Of a stretch of 64,000 bases of DNA, positions 9,771 through 20,926 are shown piece after piece. The translations under genes were made by a program, and so were the position numbers. The notes beneath the pieces are model-generated. The model saw only the letters and a list, made by a program, of their open reading frames with translations, was not told the origin of the DNA and searched no databases. The stretch is from an uncultured Alistipes sp. (lineage in GTDB: Bacteria > Bacteroidota > Bacteroidia > Bacteroidales > Rikenellaceae). The stretch's first letter is position 1. The number at the start of each line of letters is the position of its first letter. The DNA is taken from contig CANREN010000003.1 in the NCBI GenBank assembly GCA_947629705.1, positions 1 through 64,000 on the forward strand. The letters run 5' to 3'.

Positions 9771-9992
9771 TTATCGGCGTTCCCGGGATTGCGGTTTGCG
9801 GGCAGCGGCCCGGTTGCGCTCCCGGACAACCCGGAACGAACAGAGCAATCCGACGAATCCGAGTCCCAACAAGACGACCCAAAACCACACGGCGATGCCG
9901 CGCGGCACGTATTCGATCGCATAGATGATTCCCGCGACGGCCAACACCATGCCGATCAACCGGACGGCCTGCATGACGATTGTCGATTTCAT
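9771..9992 (-). CDS. Small membrane protein
   Basis: 73 aa, two predicted TM segments (VRLIGMVLAVAGIIYAIEYV, VWFWVVLLGLGFVGLLCSF). Confidence 0.6.
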   Translation of the reverse strand: MKSTIVMQAVRLIGMVLAVAGIIYAIEYVPRGIAVWFWVVLLGLGFVGLLCSFRVVRERNRAAARKPQSRERR

Positions 9993-10068
9993 AACGGTTG
10001 CCTGTTCATATCCTTGAATGCACGAACGATTTTTACCCGTTCACCTTTCCGTCCCCGGCGTCCGTGTA

Positions 10069-12261
10069 TCAGTTCCCCTGTTCGCAGATGAATTTGATAC
10101 GCACCAGGCGAATCTCCTCCTCCGTATAATCGGAGCCTAATTCCCCGACGGCGGCATCGAGCGAGTCGCTCTCGGCTTCCTCCTTGAAATAGAGGTAAAT
10201 GTCCTCCATCTTCTCCTCGTCCATGAACTCCTTGATATAGTACGAAATATCGAGTTTCGTGCCCGAATTGACGATGCCTTCGATTTCGGACAGCAGCTCG
10301 TCGAAATCGAGATTTTTCGTTCGGGCGATATCCTCGAAATCCATCTTGCGGTCGATCGCCTGAATGATGAATATCTTGATGCCCGACTTGTTCGCCACCG
10401 CCTTGACGACCATATCCTGCGGACGGACGATCTCCTTCTCCTCGACGTACGCCTTGATCAGTTTGACGAACTCCGCGCCGAACCGGCGGGCCTTGCCCGC
10501 ACCCACGCCCGTAATGTTCTGCAGCTCCCCGATCGTAATGGGGTACTGGATCGACATATCCTCCAACGACGGATCCTGGAAGATGACGAACGGCGGCAGT
10601 CCCTGCTGCCTGGCCACCCTCTTGCGCAAATCCTTCAGCATGGCGAAAAGCTCTTCGTCGGCAACGCCTCCGCGTCCCATCGGGGCGACGGCTTCGGCCT
10701 CCTTCTCCTCTTCGTCGTAGTCGTGGTCGAGGGTGATCATAACCGGCGTCGGCAGGGCGATATACTGCTCGCCCTTTTTGTTGATGGACAACAGCCCGTA
10801 ATTCTCGATATTCTTGTCGATCAGCCCGAGAATCAACCCCTGACGCAGCACGGCGCCCCAATAGCGGGCATCGTGATCCTCGCCGGCCCCGAACCATTTC
10901 GATTTGTTGTGTCCGTAGCTCTTGACCAACGCCGTAGTCTTGCCGGTCAGCACGTGGATCAGATAGTCGGACTTGAATTTGTCGCCGATTTCGCGCAGCG
11001 CTTCGAGCGCCATCTTCAACGAGGCCTTCGCATCGATCGCCGGTTTGGGATGGCGGCAGTTGTCGCAGCTGCCGCAATTCTCCTCGGGATACTCCTCGCC
11101 GAAATAGTGCAGCAGCGTCTTGCGGCGGCACATCGAGCTCTCGGCATAGGAGACCGTCTCCTGCAAAAGCAGCCTGCCGATCTCCTGCTCGGCCACCGGC
11201 TTGCCCTGCATGAATTTCTCGAGTTTCTGAATATCCTTGTAACTGTAGAAAGTCAGGCAATAGCCCTCGCCGCCGTCCCGGCCGGCGCGGCCCGTCTCCT
11301 GGTAGTATCCCTCGAGCGATTTCGGAATGTCGTAATGGATAACGTAGCGTACGTCGGGTTTGTCGATACCCATTCCGAACGCGATGGTGGCCACGATGAC
11401 CTCGACGCGCTCCATCAGAAAATCGTCCTGGTTGGCGGCGCGCGTCGCCGCATCCATGCCCGCATGATAGGCATGGGCTCGTATGCCGTTGGCAGTCAAC
11501 AGTTCGGCGAGCTCCTCCACCTTCTTGCGGCTCAAGCAGTAGATGATTCCGCTTTTCCCCGTGTTCTGCTTGATGAAACGGATGATTTCCCGATCGGCAT
11601 CGTGTTTGGGCCGGATTTCGTAGTAGAGGTTCGGCCGGTTGAACGACGATCTGAAGACCGCCGCATCCGACATGCCGAGATTTTTCTGAATATCCAACTG
11701 CACCTTGGGGGTAGCCGTGGCCGTGAGCGCGATCAGCGGAGCAGCACCTATATCATTGATGATCGGTCGGATACGCCGATACTCCGGTCGGAAGTCGTGG
11801 CCCCACTCCGAAATGCAGTGCGCCTCGTCGATGGCATAGAACGAAATCTTGATTTTGCGCAGGAACGCCACGTTGTCCTCTTTGGTCAGGGATTCGGGCG
11901 CGAAATAGAGCAGTTTGGTCTTTCCGGCCAGCACGTCGGTCCGCACCTGGTTGACCGCCGTCTTGTTGAGCGACGAGTTCAGAAAATGGGCGATGCCCGA
12001 ATCGGCCGAAAACATCCGCATGGCGTCGACCTGATTCTTCATGAGGGCGATCAACGGCGAAATGACGATCGCCACCCCCTCCATCATCAACGCGGGCAGC
12101 TGATAGCACAACGATTTGCCGCCGCCCGTGGGCATTAATACAAAGGTATCCCGACCGGCCAGCACATTCCGGATAACAGCCTCCTGGTTTCCTTTGAAAG
12201 AATCGAAGCCGAAATAGGTTTTCAGTTTTTCGTGCAGCAAGGATGATTCGTTTTTTCCCAT
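10069..12261 (-). CDS. recQ: ATP-dependent DNA helicase RecQ
   Basis: 730 aa; [42 protein letters not shown], zinc Cys cluster and HRDC region. Confidence 0.95.
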   Translation of the reverse strand: MGKNESSLLHEKLKTYFGFDSFKGNQEAVIRNVLAGRDTFVLMPTGGGKSLCYQLPALMMEGVAIVISPLIALMKNQVDAMRMFSADSGIAHFLNSSLNKTAVNQVRTDVLAGKTKLLYFAPESLTKEDNVAFLRKIKISFYAIDEAHCISEWGHDFRPEYRRIRPIINDIGAAPLIALTATATPKVQLDIQKNLGMSDAAVFRSSFNRPNLYYEIRPKHDADREIIRFIKQNTGKSGIIYCLSRKKVEELAELLTANGIRAHAYHAGMDAATRAANQDDFLMERVEVIVATIAFGMGIDKPDVRYVIHYDIPKSLEGYYQETGRAGRDGGEGYCLTFYSYKDIQKLEKFMQGKPVAEQEIGRLLLQETVSYAESSMCRRKTLLHYFGEEYPEENCGSCDNCRHPKPAIDAKASLKMALEALREIGDKFKSDYLIHVLTGKTTALVKSYGHNKSKWFGAGEDHDARYWGAVLRQGLILGLIDKNIENYGLLSINKKGEQYIALPTPVMITLDHDYDEEEKEAEAVAPMGRGGVADEELFAMLKDLRKRVARQQGLPPFVIFQDPSLEDMSIQYPITIGELQNITGVGAGKARRFGAEFVKLIKAYVEEKEIVRPQDMVVKAVANKSGIKIFIIQAIDRKMDFEDIARTKNLDFDELLSEIEGIVNSGTKLDISYYIKEFMDEEKMEDIYLYFKEEAESDSLDAAVGELGSDYTEEEIRLVRIKFICEQGN

Positions 12262-12327
12262 TGGGTCGTGCGTAAGCCGTAAATCGAAAATTCAACGTAA
12301 AGATAGGAATTATTTCGGAAAAAAGCA

Positions 12328-12335
12328 TAACTTTG
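12328..12335 (+). promoter_or_regulatory. -7 element TAACTTTG upstream of lptB
   Basis: 24 nt before the lptB ATG. Confidence 0.5.
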
Positions 12336-12358
12336 TACGAATTTATTCAAAAAAGGTC

Positions 12359-13150
12359 ATGCGTCTCTACACGAACGAACTGGTCAAGAAATACAAATCC
12401 CGCACGGTGGTCAACCATGTCTCCATCGACGTCCGGCAGGGCGAGATCGTCGGACTGTTAGGCCCCAACGGAGCCGGCAAGACCACCACTTTCTATATGA
12501 TCGTGGGATTGATCAAGCCGAACGAAGGCCGCATTTTTCTCGAAAACGACGAAGGCCGGATTTCGGAGCTCACCGATCTGCCGGTCTACCGGCGGGCGCA
12601 GTTGGGCGTGGGTTATCTGGCACAGGAGGCGTCGGTGTTCCGGCGGCTGACGGTCGAGGAGAACATCCGTTCGGTGCTCGAAATGACCGCCTATACGAAA
12701 GAGTATCAGGCCGAACGGGTCGAAGCGCTGATCGAGGAGTTCCGGCTGCAGAAGGTGCGCAAGAGCTACGGCATCCAGTTGTCGGGCGGCGAACGGCGGC
12801 GCACCGAAATCGCCCGGGCCGTCGCCATCAATCCGGCTTTCATCCTGCTCGACGAACCGTTCGCGGGCGTCGACCCCATCGCCGTGGAAGACATCCAATC
12901 CATCGTGGCGACGCTCAAGCACAAGCATATCGGCGTCATCATCACCGACCACAACGTCGACGAGACGCTCGCCATCACCGACCGCACCTATCTGCTCTAC
13001 GAAGGCAGAATTCTGAAGACCGGCTCGGCCGAGGATCTGGCCGCCGACCCGATGGTGCGCAAAGTCTATTTGGGCCAGCACTTCGAGCTGAAAAAGAGCC
13101 ACCAGCTCACGCAGGAGATGATCAACAATTCGGATGCCGTCCGGAAATAA
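12359..13150 (+). CDS. lptB: LPS export ABC transporter ATP-binding protein
   Basis: Walker [10 protein letters not shown], signature LSGGERRR, Walker [15 protein letters not shown]; LptB-like throughout. Confidence 0.93.
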   Translation: MRLYTNELVKKYKSRTVVNHVSIDVRQGEIVGLLGPNGAGKTTTFYMIVGLIKPNEGRIFLENDEGRISELTDLPVYRRAQLGVGYLAQEASVFRRLTVEENIRSVLEMTAYTKEYQAERVEALIEEFRLQKVRKSYGIQLSGGERRRTEIARAVAINPAFILLDEPFAGVDPIAVEDIQSIVATLKHKHIGVIITDHNVDETLAITDRTYLLYEGRILKTGSAEDLAADPMVRKVYLGQHFELKKSHQLTQEMINNSDAVRK

Positions 13151-13162
13151 CGCCCGCCGCAG

Positions 13163-14413
13163 ATGGAAACGATCCTGACGTCGGGGCGTATCGGAGGCCG
13201 GATCAGCCCCCCCTGTTCGAAAAGCTACGCACAGCGTGCCTTGGCGGCCTCGCTGTTGGCCGAGGGGCGATCGGTGCTGCACAACCTCGAATTTTGCGAC
13301 GACACGCTTTCGGCCATGCGCTGCATCGAAACGCTCGGCGCCCGCATCGCGCAGCCCGATGCAGAGACGCTCGCCATCGACGGCGGACTGCATCCGAAAA
13401 GCGGCACGCTGCATACGGGCGAGTCGGGCTTGGCGACCCGGCTGTTCACGCCGATCGCGGCGCTCGCCGACCGGACGATACGGATCGTCGGCGAAGGCTC
13501 GCTGCTGCACCGCCCGATGGAGCCGATGCTGGCGGCCCTGCGCAATTTAGGCGTCCGCACGACGGAGACCGACGGACGGCTGCCGATCACGGTCTGCGGG
13601 CCGCTCGGAGGCGGAGAGACGGCCATCGACGGTTCGATTTCGTCGCAATTCATCACGGGGCTGCTTTTGGCGCTTCCGCTGGCACGGGAAGACACCGTCC
13701 TGCACGTCTCGAATCCCGTATCCCTACCTTATTTAGATATAACGCTCGACACGGCGGCGCGGTTCGGCATCGAAATCGACCATCGCGACTACGAGGAGTT
13801 CTACATACGGGGCGGACAGCGCTATCGACCGGCTGAAATCGCTATCGAGGGCGACTGGAGCGCGGCGGCCATGCTGCTCGTTGCGGGCGCTGTGGCCGGC
13901 GAAATCACGGTCGAGAACGTGCAGATGCTCTCGAAGCAGGCCGACACGGCCATCTGTTCGGCCCTCGTGCGGGCCGGCGCTTCGGTCATCAGCGAACCCG
14001 ATTCGGTAACAGTCGGCGCACGCCCGTTGCAGGCGTTCGAGTTCGACGCCGCCCAATGCCCCGACCTTTTTCCGGCATTGGCCGCCTTGGCGGCATCGGC
14101 CGAAGGGACGAGCACGCTGCGCGGCACTTCGCGATTAGTTCACAAGGAGTGCGACCGCGCCTCGGCGATCCGTGAGGAGTACGGCAAATTGGGCATCGAG
14201 GTCGACCTCTCGGAACCCGACACGATGCGCATCCGCGGCGGAACGATCCGCGGCTCGCGCGTCGACAGCCAAGGCGATCATCGCATGGCCATGTCGTTAG
14301 CCGTGGCGGCCCTGCGCGCCGAAGACGAGGTGATCCTCGAAGGGGCCGAGTGCGTCGCCAAAAGCTACCCGACCTTCTTCGACGAACTCGAAAAACTGAA
14401 AACGACGCGATGA
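13163..14413 (+). CDS. aroA: 3-phosphoshikimate 1-carboxyvinyltransferase
   Basis: 416 aa; SGRIGGRISPPCSKSYAQRALAASLL, GDHRMAMSLAVAAL. Confidence 0.93.
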   Translation: METILTSGRIGGRISPPCSKSYAQRALAASLLAEGRSVLHNLEFCDDTLSAMRCIETLGARIAQPDAETLAIDGGLHPKSGTLHTGESGLATRLFTPIAALADRTIRIVGEGSLLHRPMEPMLAALRNLGVRTTETDGRLPITVCGPLGGGETAIDGSISSQFITGLLLALPLAREDTVLHVSNPVSLPYLDITLDTAARFGIEIDHRDYEEFYIRGGQRYRPAEIAIEGDWSAAAMLLVAGAVAGEITVENVQMLSKQADTAICSALVRAGASVISEPDSVTVGARPLQAFEFDAAQCPDLFPALAALAASAEGTSTLRGTSRLVHKECDRASAIREEYGKLGIEVDLSEPDTMRIRGGTIRGSRVDSQGDHRMAMSLAVAALRAEDEVILEGAECVAKSYPTFFDELEKLKTTR

Positions 14414-15387
14414 ACCGTTTCGGACACTATTTTCGGATCGCTCTCTGGGGCGAATCGCACGGCCCGCGAATCGGGATCGTGATCGACGGCGTGCCCGCAG
14501 GCATCGCGCTCGCCGCCGAAGATTTCGCAGCCGACCTCGCCCGACGCCGCAGCGGCCCGACGGGCACCACCCCGCGTCGGGAACCGGATGTTCCGCAACT
14601 CGTCGCGGGCATCTACCGAGGCCGCACGACCGGCGCCCCGATCGCCATCGAGTTCGCCAATACGGACACGCGCCCGCAGGATTACGCTGCGACAGAGGGC
14701 CACGACCGCCCCTCGCACGCCGACCGGACGGCCTATCGGAAATTCGGCGGATACAACGATCCGCGCGGCGGCGGACACCTTTCGGGCCGGCTGACGGCGG
14801 GGCTCGCAGCGGCCGGCGTCGTCGCTAAAAAAGTACTGCCCGCCGAAATCGCATTCGAAACCCGCCTCGTCGAAATCGGCGGATGCACGGAACCGGATCG
14901 CTTCGACGACCTGCTGCGCGACGCCGCCGCACGGAACGATTCGGTCGGCGGCATCGTCGAGTGCCGCGTGGAGGGAATTCCGGCCGGCTGGGGCGAACCG
15001 TTCTTCGATTCGGCGGAAAGCGTCATCGCCCACCTGCTCTTCTCCATCCCCGGCATCAAGGGCGTGGAATTCGGCAGCGGATTCGCAGGCGCGCACCTGC
15101 ACGGCTCGGAGAACAACGACCCGATCGTCGATGCCGACGGACACACGGCGACCAACCATGCGGGCGGCATCGACGGCGGCATCACCAACGGCAGCGAGCT
15201 CGTCGTCCGGGCGGCCTTCAAGCCGACGGCCAGCATCGGTCGGACGCAAATCACATTCAACCGCGCCACCGGACGGATGGAACCACTCGCAACGACCGGC
15301 CGACACGACGTCTGCATCGCGCTGCGCGGAGCGGTCGTCGTCGAAGCCGCCATAGCCATCGCTTTAGCCGATCTGCGCGAACCATGA
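14410..15387 (+). CDS. aroC: Chorismate synthase
   Basis: MNRFGHYFRIALWGESHGPRIGIVIDGVPAGI; ATGA overlap with aroA. Confidence 0.96.
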   Translation: MNRFGHYFRIALWGESHGPRIGIVIDGVPAGIALAAEDFAADLARRRSGPTGTTPRREPDVPQLVAGIYRGRTTGAPIAIEFANTDTRPQDYAATEGHDRPSHADRTAYRKFGGYNDPRGGGHLSGRLTAGLAAAGVVAKKVLPAEIAFETRLVEIGGCTEPDRFDDLLRDAAARNDSVGGIVECRVEGIPAGWGEPFFDSAESVIAHLLFSIPGIKGVEFGSGFAGAHLHGSENNDPIVDADGHTATNHAGGIDGGITNGSELVVRAAFKPTASIGRTQITFNRATGRMEPLATTGRHDVCIALRGAVVVEAAIAIALADLREP

Positions 15388-16226
15388 CGACCCGCCGAGA
15401 GATACTCCGCCGCATCGCGGCGCCCCTCGTGCCGCTCTACGGCGAACGGGAGGCCCGCAGCATCGCCCTGTTGGCGGCTGCGGAATCGAGCGGGCTTCCG
15501 GAAACGGCCTTTCTGACCGACCCGCAAGCGGAAATCGCACTCGACGGAATCGACGCCGTTATCGAACAGTTGGCGGCGGGCCGTCCCGTGCAATACGTTA
15601 CGGGGTCGGCCGCGTTCCTCGGCCGCCGGTTCGCCGTGCGGGAGGGCGTATTGATCCCCCGCCCCGAAACCGAGGAGCTCACGGCGTGGATACTTCGCGA
15701 AGATCGGAACGCATCGGCGATCCTGGATGTCGGCACGGGCAGCGGCTGCATCGCAGCGACCTTGGCGGCCGAGCTGCCCCATGCGACCGTCGCGGCCGCC
15801 GACCTTTCGGAAGCCGCGCTCGCCGCTGCGGCGGAAAACTGCCGCACACTCGGCGCGCGGGTCGATCTGCGGCGCGCCGATGCCCTGCATGACCTGGCGG
15901 AGGTCTTTCCGGGGCCGTTCGACGTCATCGTCTCGAATCCGCCCTACGTTCCGCAGCGCGACCGCGCGACGATGCACCCCAATGTCCGCGATTACGAACC
16001 GGACGAAGCCCTTTTCGTGCCGGACGACGATCCGCTGCTCTTCTATCGCGCCATCGCCCGAGCCGGCCGGCGGATGCTGCGTCCGCAGGGCCGTCTCTAC
16101 TTCGAAATCTATTCGCAGTACGCCGATGCGCTGTGCGCACTGCTCGCGAAAGAGGGGTACACCGGCCTCCGAATCAGAAACGACCTTTTCGAAAGAGTCC
16201 GTATGCTATGCTGCCGAATGAAATGA
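15384..16226 (+). CDS. prmC: Peptide chain release factor N5-glutamine methyltransferase
   Basis: ILDVGTGSGCIAATLA and the NPPY motif (IVSNPPYVPQ). Confidence 0.93.
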   Translation: MTTRREILRRIAAPLVPLYGEREARSIALLAAAESSGLPETAFLTDPQAEIALDGIDAVIEQLAAGRPVQYVTGSAAFLGRRFAVREGVLIPRPETEELTAWILREDRNASAILDVGTGSGCIAATLAAELPHATVAAADLSEAALAAAAENCRTLGARVDLRRADALHDLAEVFPGPFDVIVSNPPYVPQRDRATMHPNVRDYEPDEALFVPDDDPLLFYRAIARAGRRMLRPQGRLYFEIYSQYADALCALLAKEGYTGLRIRNDLFERVRMLCCRMK

Positions 16227-16741
16227 CGAAAAACCGCCGACCGAAAGAACGCCGCGCCAAGGGGCCCGAACAGGCGCTGTCGGCCTTGATGCGGCTCTGC
16301 GCCCGGACCGAAAAGTCGGAAAGCGACGCCCGTCGGCTCATGCGCGGCTGGGGCGTGCCGGAAGCCGATGCCGAAAAGGTGCTCGGACGGTTGATCCGCG
16401 ACCGGTTCATCGACGATGCACGCTATGCCGATGCGTTCGTCCGTGAAAAGCTGCGGTTGAGCGGCTGGGGCGAATACAAACTGCGGACGGCGCTCCAACG
16501 CAAGGGCATCGCCCGCGAAACCATCGACGCCGCACTGCGACAGATCGACCGCACAGGGATGACCGACCGGCTGGCGGAGCAACTCGCCCGCAAAGCGCGC
16601 AACACACGGGCGGCAACTGCCTACGAACTGAAAACCAAGTTGATCCGATACGGCCTATCGCTCGGATACGACTATGAGACGGTGCTCGACACCGTTTTGC
16701 GATTTGTAAAGGAGACCGAACCATGCGACGCATTTCAATAA
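16208..16741 (+). CDS. recX: Regulatory protein RecX
   Basis: Three-helix RecX repeats (RLIRDRFIDDARYADAFVREKLRLSGWGEYKLRTALQRKGI); alternative start at 16223. Confidence 0.85.
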   Translation: MLPNEMTKNRRPKERRAKGPEQALSALMRLCARTEKSESDARRLMRGWGVPEADAEKVLGRLIRDRFIDDARYADAFVREKLRLSGWGEYKLRTALQRKGIARETIDAALRQIDRTGMTDRLAEQLARKARNTRAATAYELKTKLIRYGLSLGYDYETVLDTVLRFVKETEPCDAFQ

Positions 16742-18450
16742 CGGCATTGACCGTCTTGACCTTGTCCGCTGCCGCAGCGCAGCCCCTCGACACCCTTCGT
16801 TACATTTTTCCCGTGCGGCAGGTCGCAGGCAGCTTCTCGGCGAACTTCGGCGAAATCCGCAGCGGCCATTTTCATGCCGGCGTCGACATCAAGACCGACG
16901 GCGTCGAAGGGAAGCCGCTCGCCGCAACGGCCGACGGCCATATCTCGCGCGTGGCGGTTATGGCCTACGGCTACGGCAGGGCGATCTATCTGACCTTGGC
17001 CGACGGCACGACGGCCGTCTACGGCCATCTGCAACGTTTCCGCGACGACATAGCCGCCTGCGTGCAGGCGGAACGCTACCGCACCTGTTCGAACGAGGTC
17101 GACCTCCGGTTCCCCGCCGACCGATGGCCGGTGAAGCAGGGCGAGACGATCGGCTACTCGGGGAACAGCGGTTCGTCGCTGGGGCCGCATCTCCATTTCG
17201 AGCTGCGCGAAGCGGGCACGGACCGCCGTTTGAATACGGTTCGGCAAGGCATTTTCCGCCCCGAAGACCGGCTGCCGCCGCGCATCCTGCGGCTCCACTA
17301 CGTCGAGGTCGATACGATACGGGGCGTCTGCCTGCGCTCACGTCCCGCAAGCTACAACGTCGTGCGCCAAGCCGAGGGCCGGTACAAATTGATGCGTCCG
17401 GATCCGGTGCCCGTGGGACGCAAGGGCTACTTCGTCGTCGAAGCCTCCGACCGGCGCAACGGGGTCAACAACCGATTCGGCATCTGGCGGTTGCGCGTAT
17501 CGGTCGACGGCGAGCCCCGCTTCGAATACCGCATGGACGGATTTCTGCCCGACCAATCCGCCTGCAGCGATGCGGTGAGCTGGTATGCACAGCAACGGTG
17601 CTCGCGCAACGAGGTCATCCGCGCGGCCCAGCTGACGAGAGCCCCCGAGGCATTCTATCCCGTGCTGCAAGAGCAGGGCATCGTCCGCACCGAGGCGGGC
17701 CAAACGCGCACCATCCGCATCGAAGCGGAAGACGATCGCGGCAACTGCTCGACCCTGACATTTACCGTCTGCGGTGCGCCCGAGGAATTTCATGCGCAGG
17801 CCGACACCCAGGCGCTCATCCTCCGGCCCGACCGGAACAATCCGGTAGCATTCGGACGGCTTCTGACCGCACGCATTCCGGCCGGAGCCCTCTACGAAGC
17901 CTGTTTCTATCATCCCGACACGCTGCCGGCGCCGCCGTCCGACACGGGTCTCGTGGTGCTTTCGCCGGCCGTGCGGATTTTAGACGCCGATGTGCCGCTG
18001 CGCAAGGAGGCGACCGTTACGCTGCATACCCTCCTTCCCCGCACGCTCCAGCTCCATGCGACGTTGGCGAGCTACACCCCGGGCAAACCGCTCACCCATG
18101 CGGGCGGCGCCTTCACAGGCAGCGCGGTTACGGCCCGCACGCGCAAAACGGGCTGGTTCGTAGCGGTAGCGGATACGCTGGCCCCGCGCATCCGTCCGCT
18201 GTTCAAAGCGGGCGCCGACCTCACCCACGCCGAATCGCTGCGATTCACCGTCGCAGACAACTTTTCGGGCGTGGCCTCGGCGACGCTCCGGATCGACGGA
18301 CGCTGGGTGCCCTGCGACCGGCTGCCGATGCGCGGGCTCATCTTCCACCGCTTCGACACGCCGCCCGAACGAACGACCCACCAGGTCCGCTTCACGGCAA
18401 CCGATGCAACGGGCAACACGGCGGTCTGGGAGGGCCGGTTCTTCCGATAA
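16723..18450 (+). CDS. M23 family metallopeptidase
   Basis: HAGVDIKTDGVEGKPLAATADGHISRV and GNSGSSLGPHLHFELR (LytM/M23 motifs); N-terminal signal sequence. Confidence 0.92.
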   Translation: MRRISITALTVLTLSAAAAQPLDTLRYIFPVRQVAGSFSANFGEIRSGHFHAGVDIKTDGVEGKPLAATADGHISRVAVMAYGYGRAIYLTLADGTTAVYGHLQRFRDDIAACVQAERYRTCSNEVDLRFPADRWPVKQGETIGYSGNSGSSLGPHLHFELREAGTDRRLNTVRQGIFRPEDRLPPRILRLHYVEVDTIRGVCLRSRPASYNVVRQAEGRYKLMRPDPVPVGRKGYFVVEASDRRNGVNNRFGIWRLRVSVDGEPRFEYRMDGFLPDQSACSDAVSWYAQQRCSRNEVIRAAQLTRAPEAFYPVLQEQGIVRTEAGQTRTIRIEAEDDRGNCSTLTFTVCGAPEEFHAQADTQALILRPDRNNPVAFGRLLTARIPAGALYEACFYHPDTLPAPPSDTGLVVLSPAVRILDADVPLRKEATVTLHTLLPRTLQLHATLASYTPGKPLTHAGGAFTGSAVTARTRKTGWFVAVADTLAPRIRPLFKAGADLTHAESLRFTVADNFSGVASATLRIDGRWVPCDRLPMRGLIFHRFDTPPERTTHQVRFTATDATGNTAVWEGRFFR

Positions 18451-18652
18451 AACGGCCCGGCGCACGACGGGGCCGAACGGATCGATCGTTTTTCGGGCCG
18501 ACACGCAAGACAACGAACGCGATTCGGAAAATAATTCGTATCTTCGATGCGCCGACACGAACAACATCCATGTGCATGAAAAGCAGTTTTGCAATGCCCG
18601 CCCTGCTGTTGGGCAGGGCCTCCCGCGAAGGATCGAAAACGGAATCGCCCGC

Positions 18653-19438
18653 ATGAAGGGGGTAAGAGCGAAAAAGTCGTTGGGCCAGCACTTTTTAGTC
18701 GACCTCAACATCGCCCGCAAAATCTGCGACGCCCTTTCGGGCGGCACGGCCGAGGCGCCGTGCGACGTGCTCGAAGTGGGTTGCGGGATGGGCGTACTGA
18801 CGCAATTCCTGTTGCAGCGCGACGATCTGACCGCCTACGGCGCCGAAATCGATCCGGAGAGCGTCGCCTATCTCCACGACCGTTTCCCGGAATTCGTTCC
18901 GCGGCTGCTCGCGGGCGATTTTCTGCAAATGAATCTGCGCGAACGCTTCCCGAACGGGTTGCGGCTGATCGGCAATTTCCCCTACAACATCTCCTCCCAG
19001 ATATTTTTTAAGTTGTTGGAATATCGGAATTTGGTTCCCGAATGCGTCGGCATGATCCAAAAAGAGGCGGCCGTGCGGTTAGCCGAACCGCCCGGATCGA
19101 AGGAGTACGGCATCCTCTCGGTGCTGTTGCAGGCGTGGTACGACATCGAATACCTCTTCACGGTCAACGAAACGGTCTTCAACCCGCCGCCCAAAGTCAA
19201 GAGCGCCGTCATCCGGCTGCGGCGCAATGCGGTGGAACGCCTCGACTGCGACGAAAAGCTCTTCGTGCGGGTCGTAAAGGCGTCGTTCGGGCAGCGGCGC
19301 AAAATGCTGCGCAATTCGCTGCGGGCTGCGTTCGGCGACTTCGGCGGCGCCGAGCATCCTTTCTTCACGCAACGGGCCGAACAGCTCTCCGTAGCCGATT
19401 TCGCCGCGCTCACGAACTGGGTCGCCGCGCACAGGTAA
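18653..19438 (+). CDS. rsmA: 16S rRNA (adenine1518-N6/adenine1519-N6)-dimethyltransferase
   Basis: MKGVRAKKSLGQHFLVD, LEVGCGMGVLT, LIGNFPYNISSQIFF. Confidence 0.95.
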   Translation: MKGVRAKKSLGQHFLVDLNIARKICDALSGGTAEAPCDVLEVGCGMGVLTQFLLQRDDLTAYGAEIDPESVAYLHDRFPEFVPRLLAGDFLQMNLRERFPNGLRLIGNFPYNISSQIFFKLLEYRNLVPECVGMIQKEAAVRLAEPPGSKEYGILSVLLQAWYDIEYLFTVNETVFNPPPKVKSAVIRLRRNAVERLDCDEKLFVRVVKASFGQRRKMLRNSLRAAFGDFGGAEHPFFTQRAEQLSVADFAALTNWVAAHR

Positions 19439-19456
19439 ATGCTTCCGAAATAAAAA

Positions 19457-19485
19457 GGTCTGCCCGGCAACCTGCCGGGCAGACC
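19457..19485 (-). terminator. Intrinsic terminator between convergent genes
   Basis: ggtctgcccggca-acc-tgccgggcagacc; minus strand followed by TTTTTA. Confidence 0.75.
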
Positions 19486-19539
19486 CGAACCGAGATACGT
19501 CGCGCCGAGCGAAAATCCGGCCGACAAAACACAAGGAAT

Positions 19540-19974
19540 TTACTTCGTTGCCTTTACGAAATTTCCATTCTTGTCGAAATCGAGGAATGTCTTGTCCGAC
19601 AGCCCCAGCCGATAACCGTCGGCCGTGGTCTGGTAGATCATTACCTGCGAACGCGGATACTGCGAAGCCACATAGCTGCGCAAACGCGGCGGCATGGCGG
19701 AAGCCGGAACGGATCCGTCCTTCATGATTATCTCGGAGCAATCGCCGCTGCCTCCCTCGAAGGAGACCTGCGTGCCGCTGTTGAAATAGACGGTGTACTT
19801 GTCCCACGAAGCCTCGCGATCCATCTCCACCGATTTCACCTTTTCACGCGGGAAGTTCTTCCGGATGAACTCCTGCGACGAATCGGGCAGCTTGTCGAAA
19901 CCGACCTTCTGCGGAGCGGCACTTACGGAAATTGCGGTTGCCGCACAAACGAAAAGCATCAAAAATTTTTTCAT
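19540..19974 (-). CDS. Secreted PepSY-like (BLIP/DUF2874-type) protein
   Basis: MKKFLMLFVCAATAISVSAAPQKVGFDKLPDSSQEFIRKNFPREKVKSVEMDREASWDKYTVYFNSGTQVSFEGGS...; signal peptide. Confidence 0.75.
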   Translation of the reverse strand: MKKFLMLFVCAATAISVSAAPQKVGFDKLPDSSQEFIRKNFPREKVKSVEMDREASWDKYTVYFNSGTQVSFEGGSGDCSEIIMKDGSVPASAMPPRLRSYVASQYPRSQVMIYQTTADGYRLGLSDKTFLDFDKNGNFVKATK

Positions 19975-20087
19975 AACGCAACATTTGTTTATGACGTATG
20001 CCGACCTCCGCAAAAAACATTCCACAAGCCCGCGGCAACGGCATATTTTTTGCCCTTTCGGAAGCATCGCATACTCCTTGTCAAGCC

Positions 20088-20333
20088 ATGAAGTTCAGAA
20101 AAAAACACGATATGCCGGCCGTTCACGCCAAGGAACGGACGGCCGGGCATTCTTCCGCTTCGTTCCTTTACCTCATTACCGGACTATGTGCGCTGACAAC
20201 CTCCGTCGGCATGATGCTGTGCGGCAAACGGAGCCGCGCCCTGCTGATCGCCCAATGGGTCGCACCGCTGCTGCTCACGGCCGCCGAAGAACGACGCTCG
20301 CGTCGCAAAAAGATCGAAAGTCAAATCCGATAA
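20088..20333 (+). CDS. Small hypothetical membrane protein
   Basis: MKFRKKHDMPAVHAKERTAGHSSASFLYLITGLCALTTSVGMMLCGKRSRALLIAQWVAPLLLTAAEERRSRRKKIESQIR; two hydrophobic segments; 15 nt before tspO. Confidence 0.5.
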   Translation: MKFRKKHDMPAVHAKERTAGHSSASFLYLITGLCALTTSVGMMLCGKRSRALLIAQWVAPLLLTAAEERRSRRKKIESQIR

Positions 20334-20348
20334 ACAAACCATCACGAC

Positions 20349-20813
20349 ATGAAAAAAGTACATTGCTATCTGTTTCCGATCCTGCTCTGTTTCGCATTGG
20401 GCGGGGTCGCCTCCCTGCTGCAAACCGACGCGCTGCGGGATTGGTATCCCTATCTGACCAAACCGGCGCTTACGCCTCCGGCCGTCGTCTTTCCCGTCGC
20501 ATGGAGCCTCCTCTACGCCTGCATCGGCGTATCGGCCGGTCTGGTGCTCTCGACCTGTCTGAAGAGCCGCCATACGGTCATGCTGATATGGTACATGCAA
20601 TTAGCGCTCAACTTTCTGTGGAGCATCCTCTTTTTCACGCTCCGCAATCCGTTTCTCGCGCTGATCGACCTCGTTGCGCTCGATGCGGCGGTCATCCTCT
20701 ACATTATCTTCAGTGCACGGGTGCGCCGCGCCGCAGCCTGGCTCTTCGCACCCTATCTGTGCTGGATCCTCTTCGCGACCTATCTGAACGCCTACGTCTG
20801 GGCCGCGAACTGA
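20349..20813 (+). CDS. TspO/MBR family protein
   Basis: WYPYLTKPALTPPAVVFPVAWSLLYACIG and the LNFLWSILFF TspO motifs. Confidence 0.93.
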   Translation: MKKVHCYLFPILLCFALGGVASLLQTDALRDWYPYLTKPALTPPAVVFPVAWSLLYACIGVSAGLVLSTCLKSRHTVMLIWYMQLALNFLWSILFFTLRNPFLALIDLVALDAAVILYIIFSARVRRAAAWLFAPYLCWILFATYLNAYVWAAN

Positions 20814-20926
20814 ATGCGCTGCCATTCATTCGGTTATTGCCGAAACCGCACAATCGGCCTTTTTTCCGCCCATCTTTGTACGCATTTTGCAGGGTGTACG
20901 GAACAACCATAAAAATTTTTCGATCT

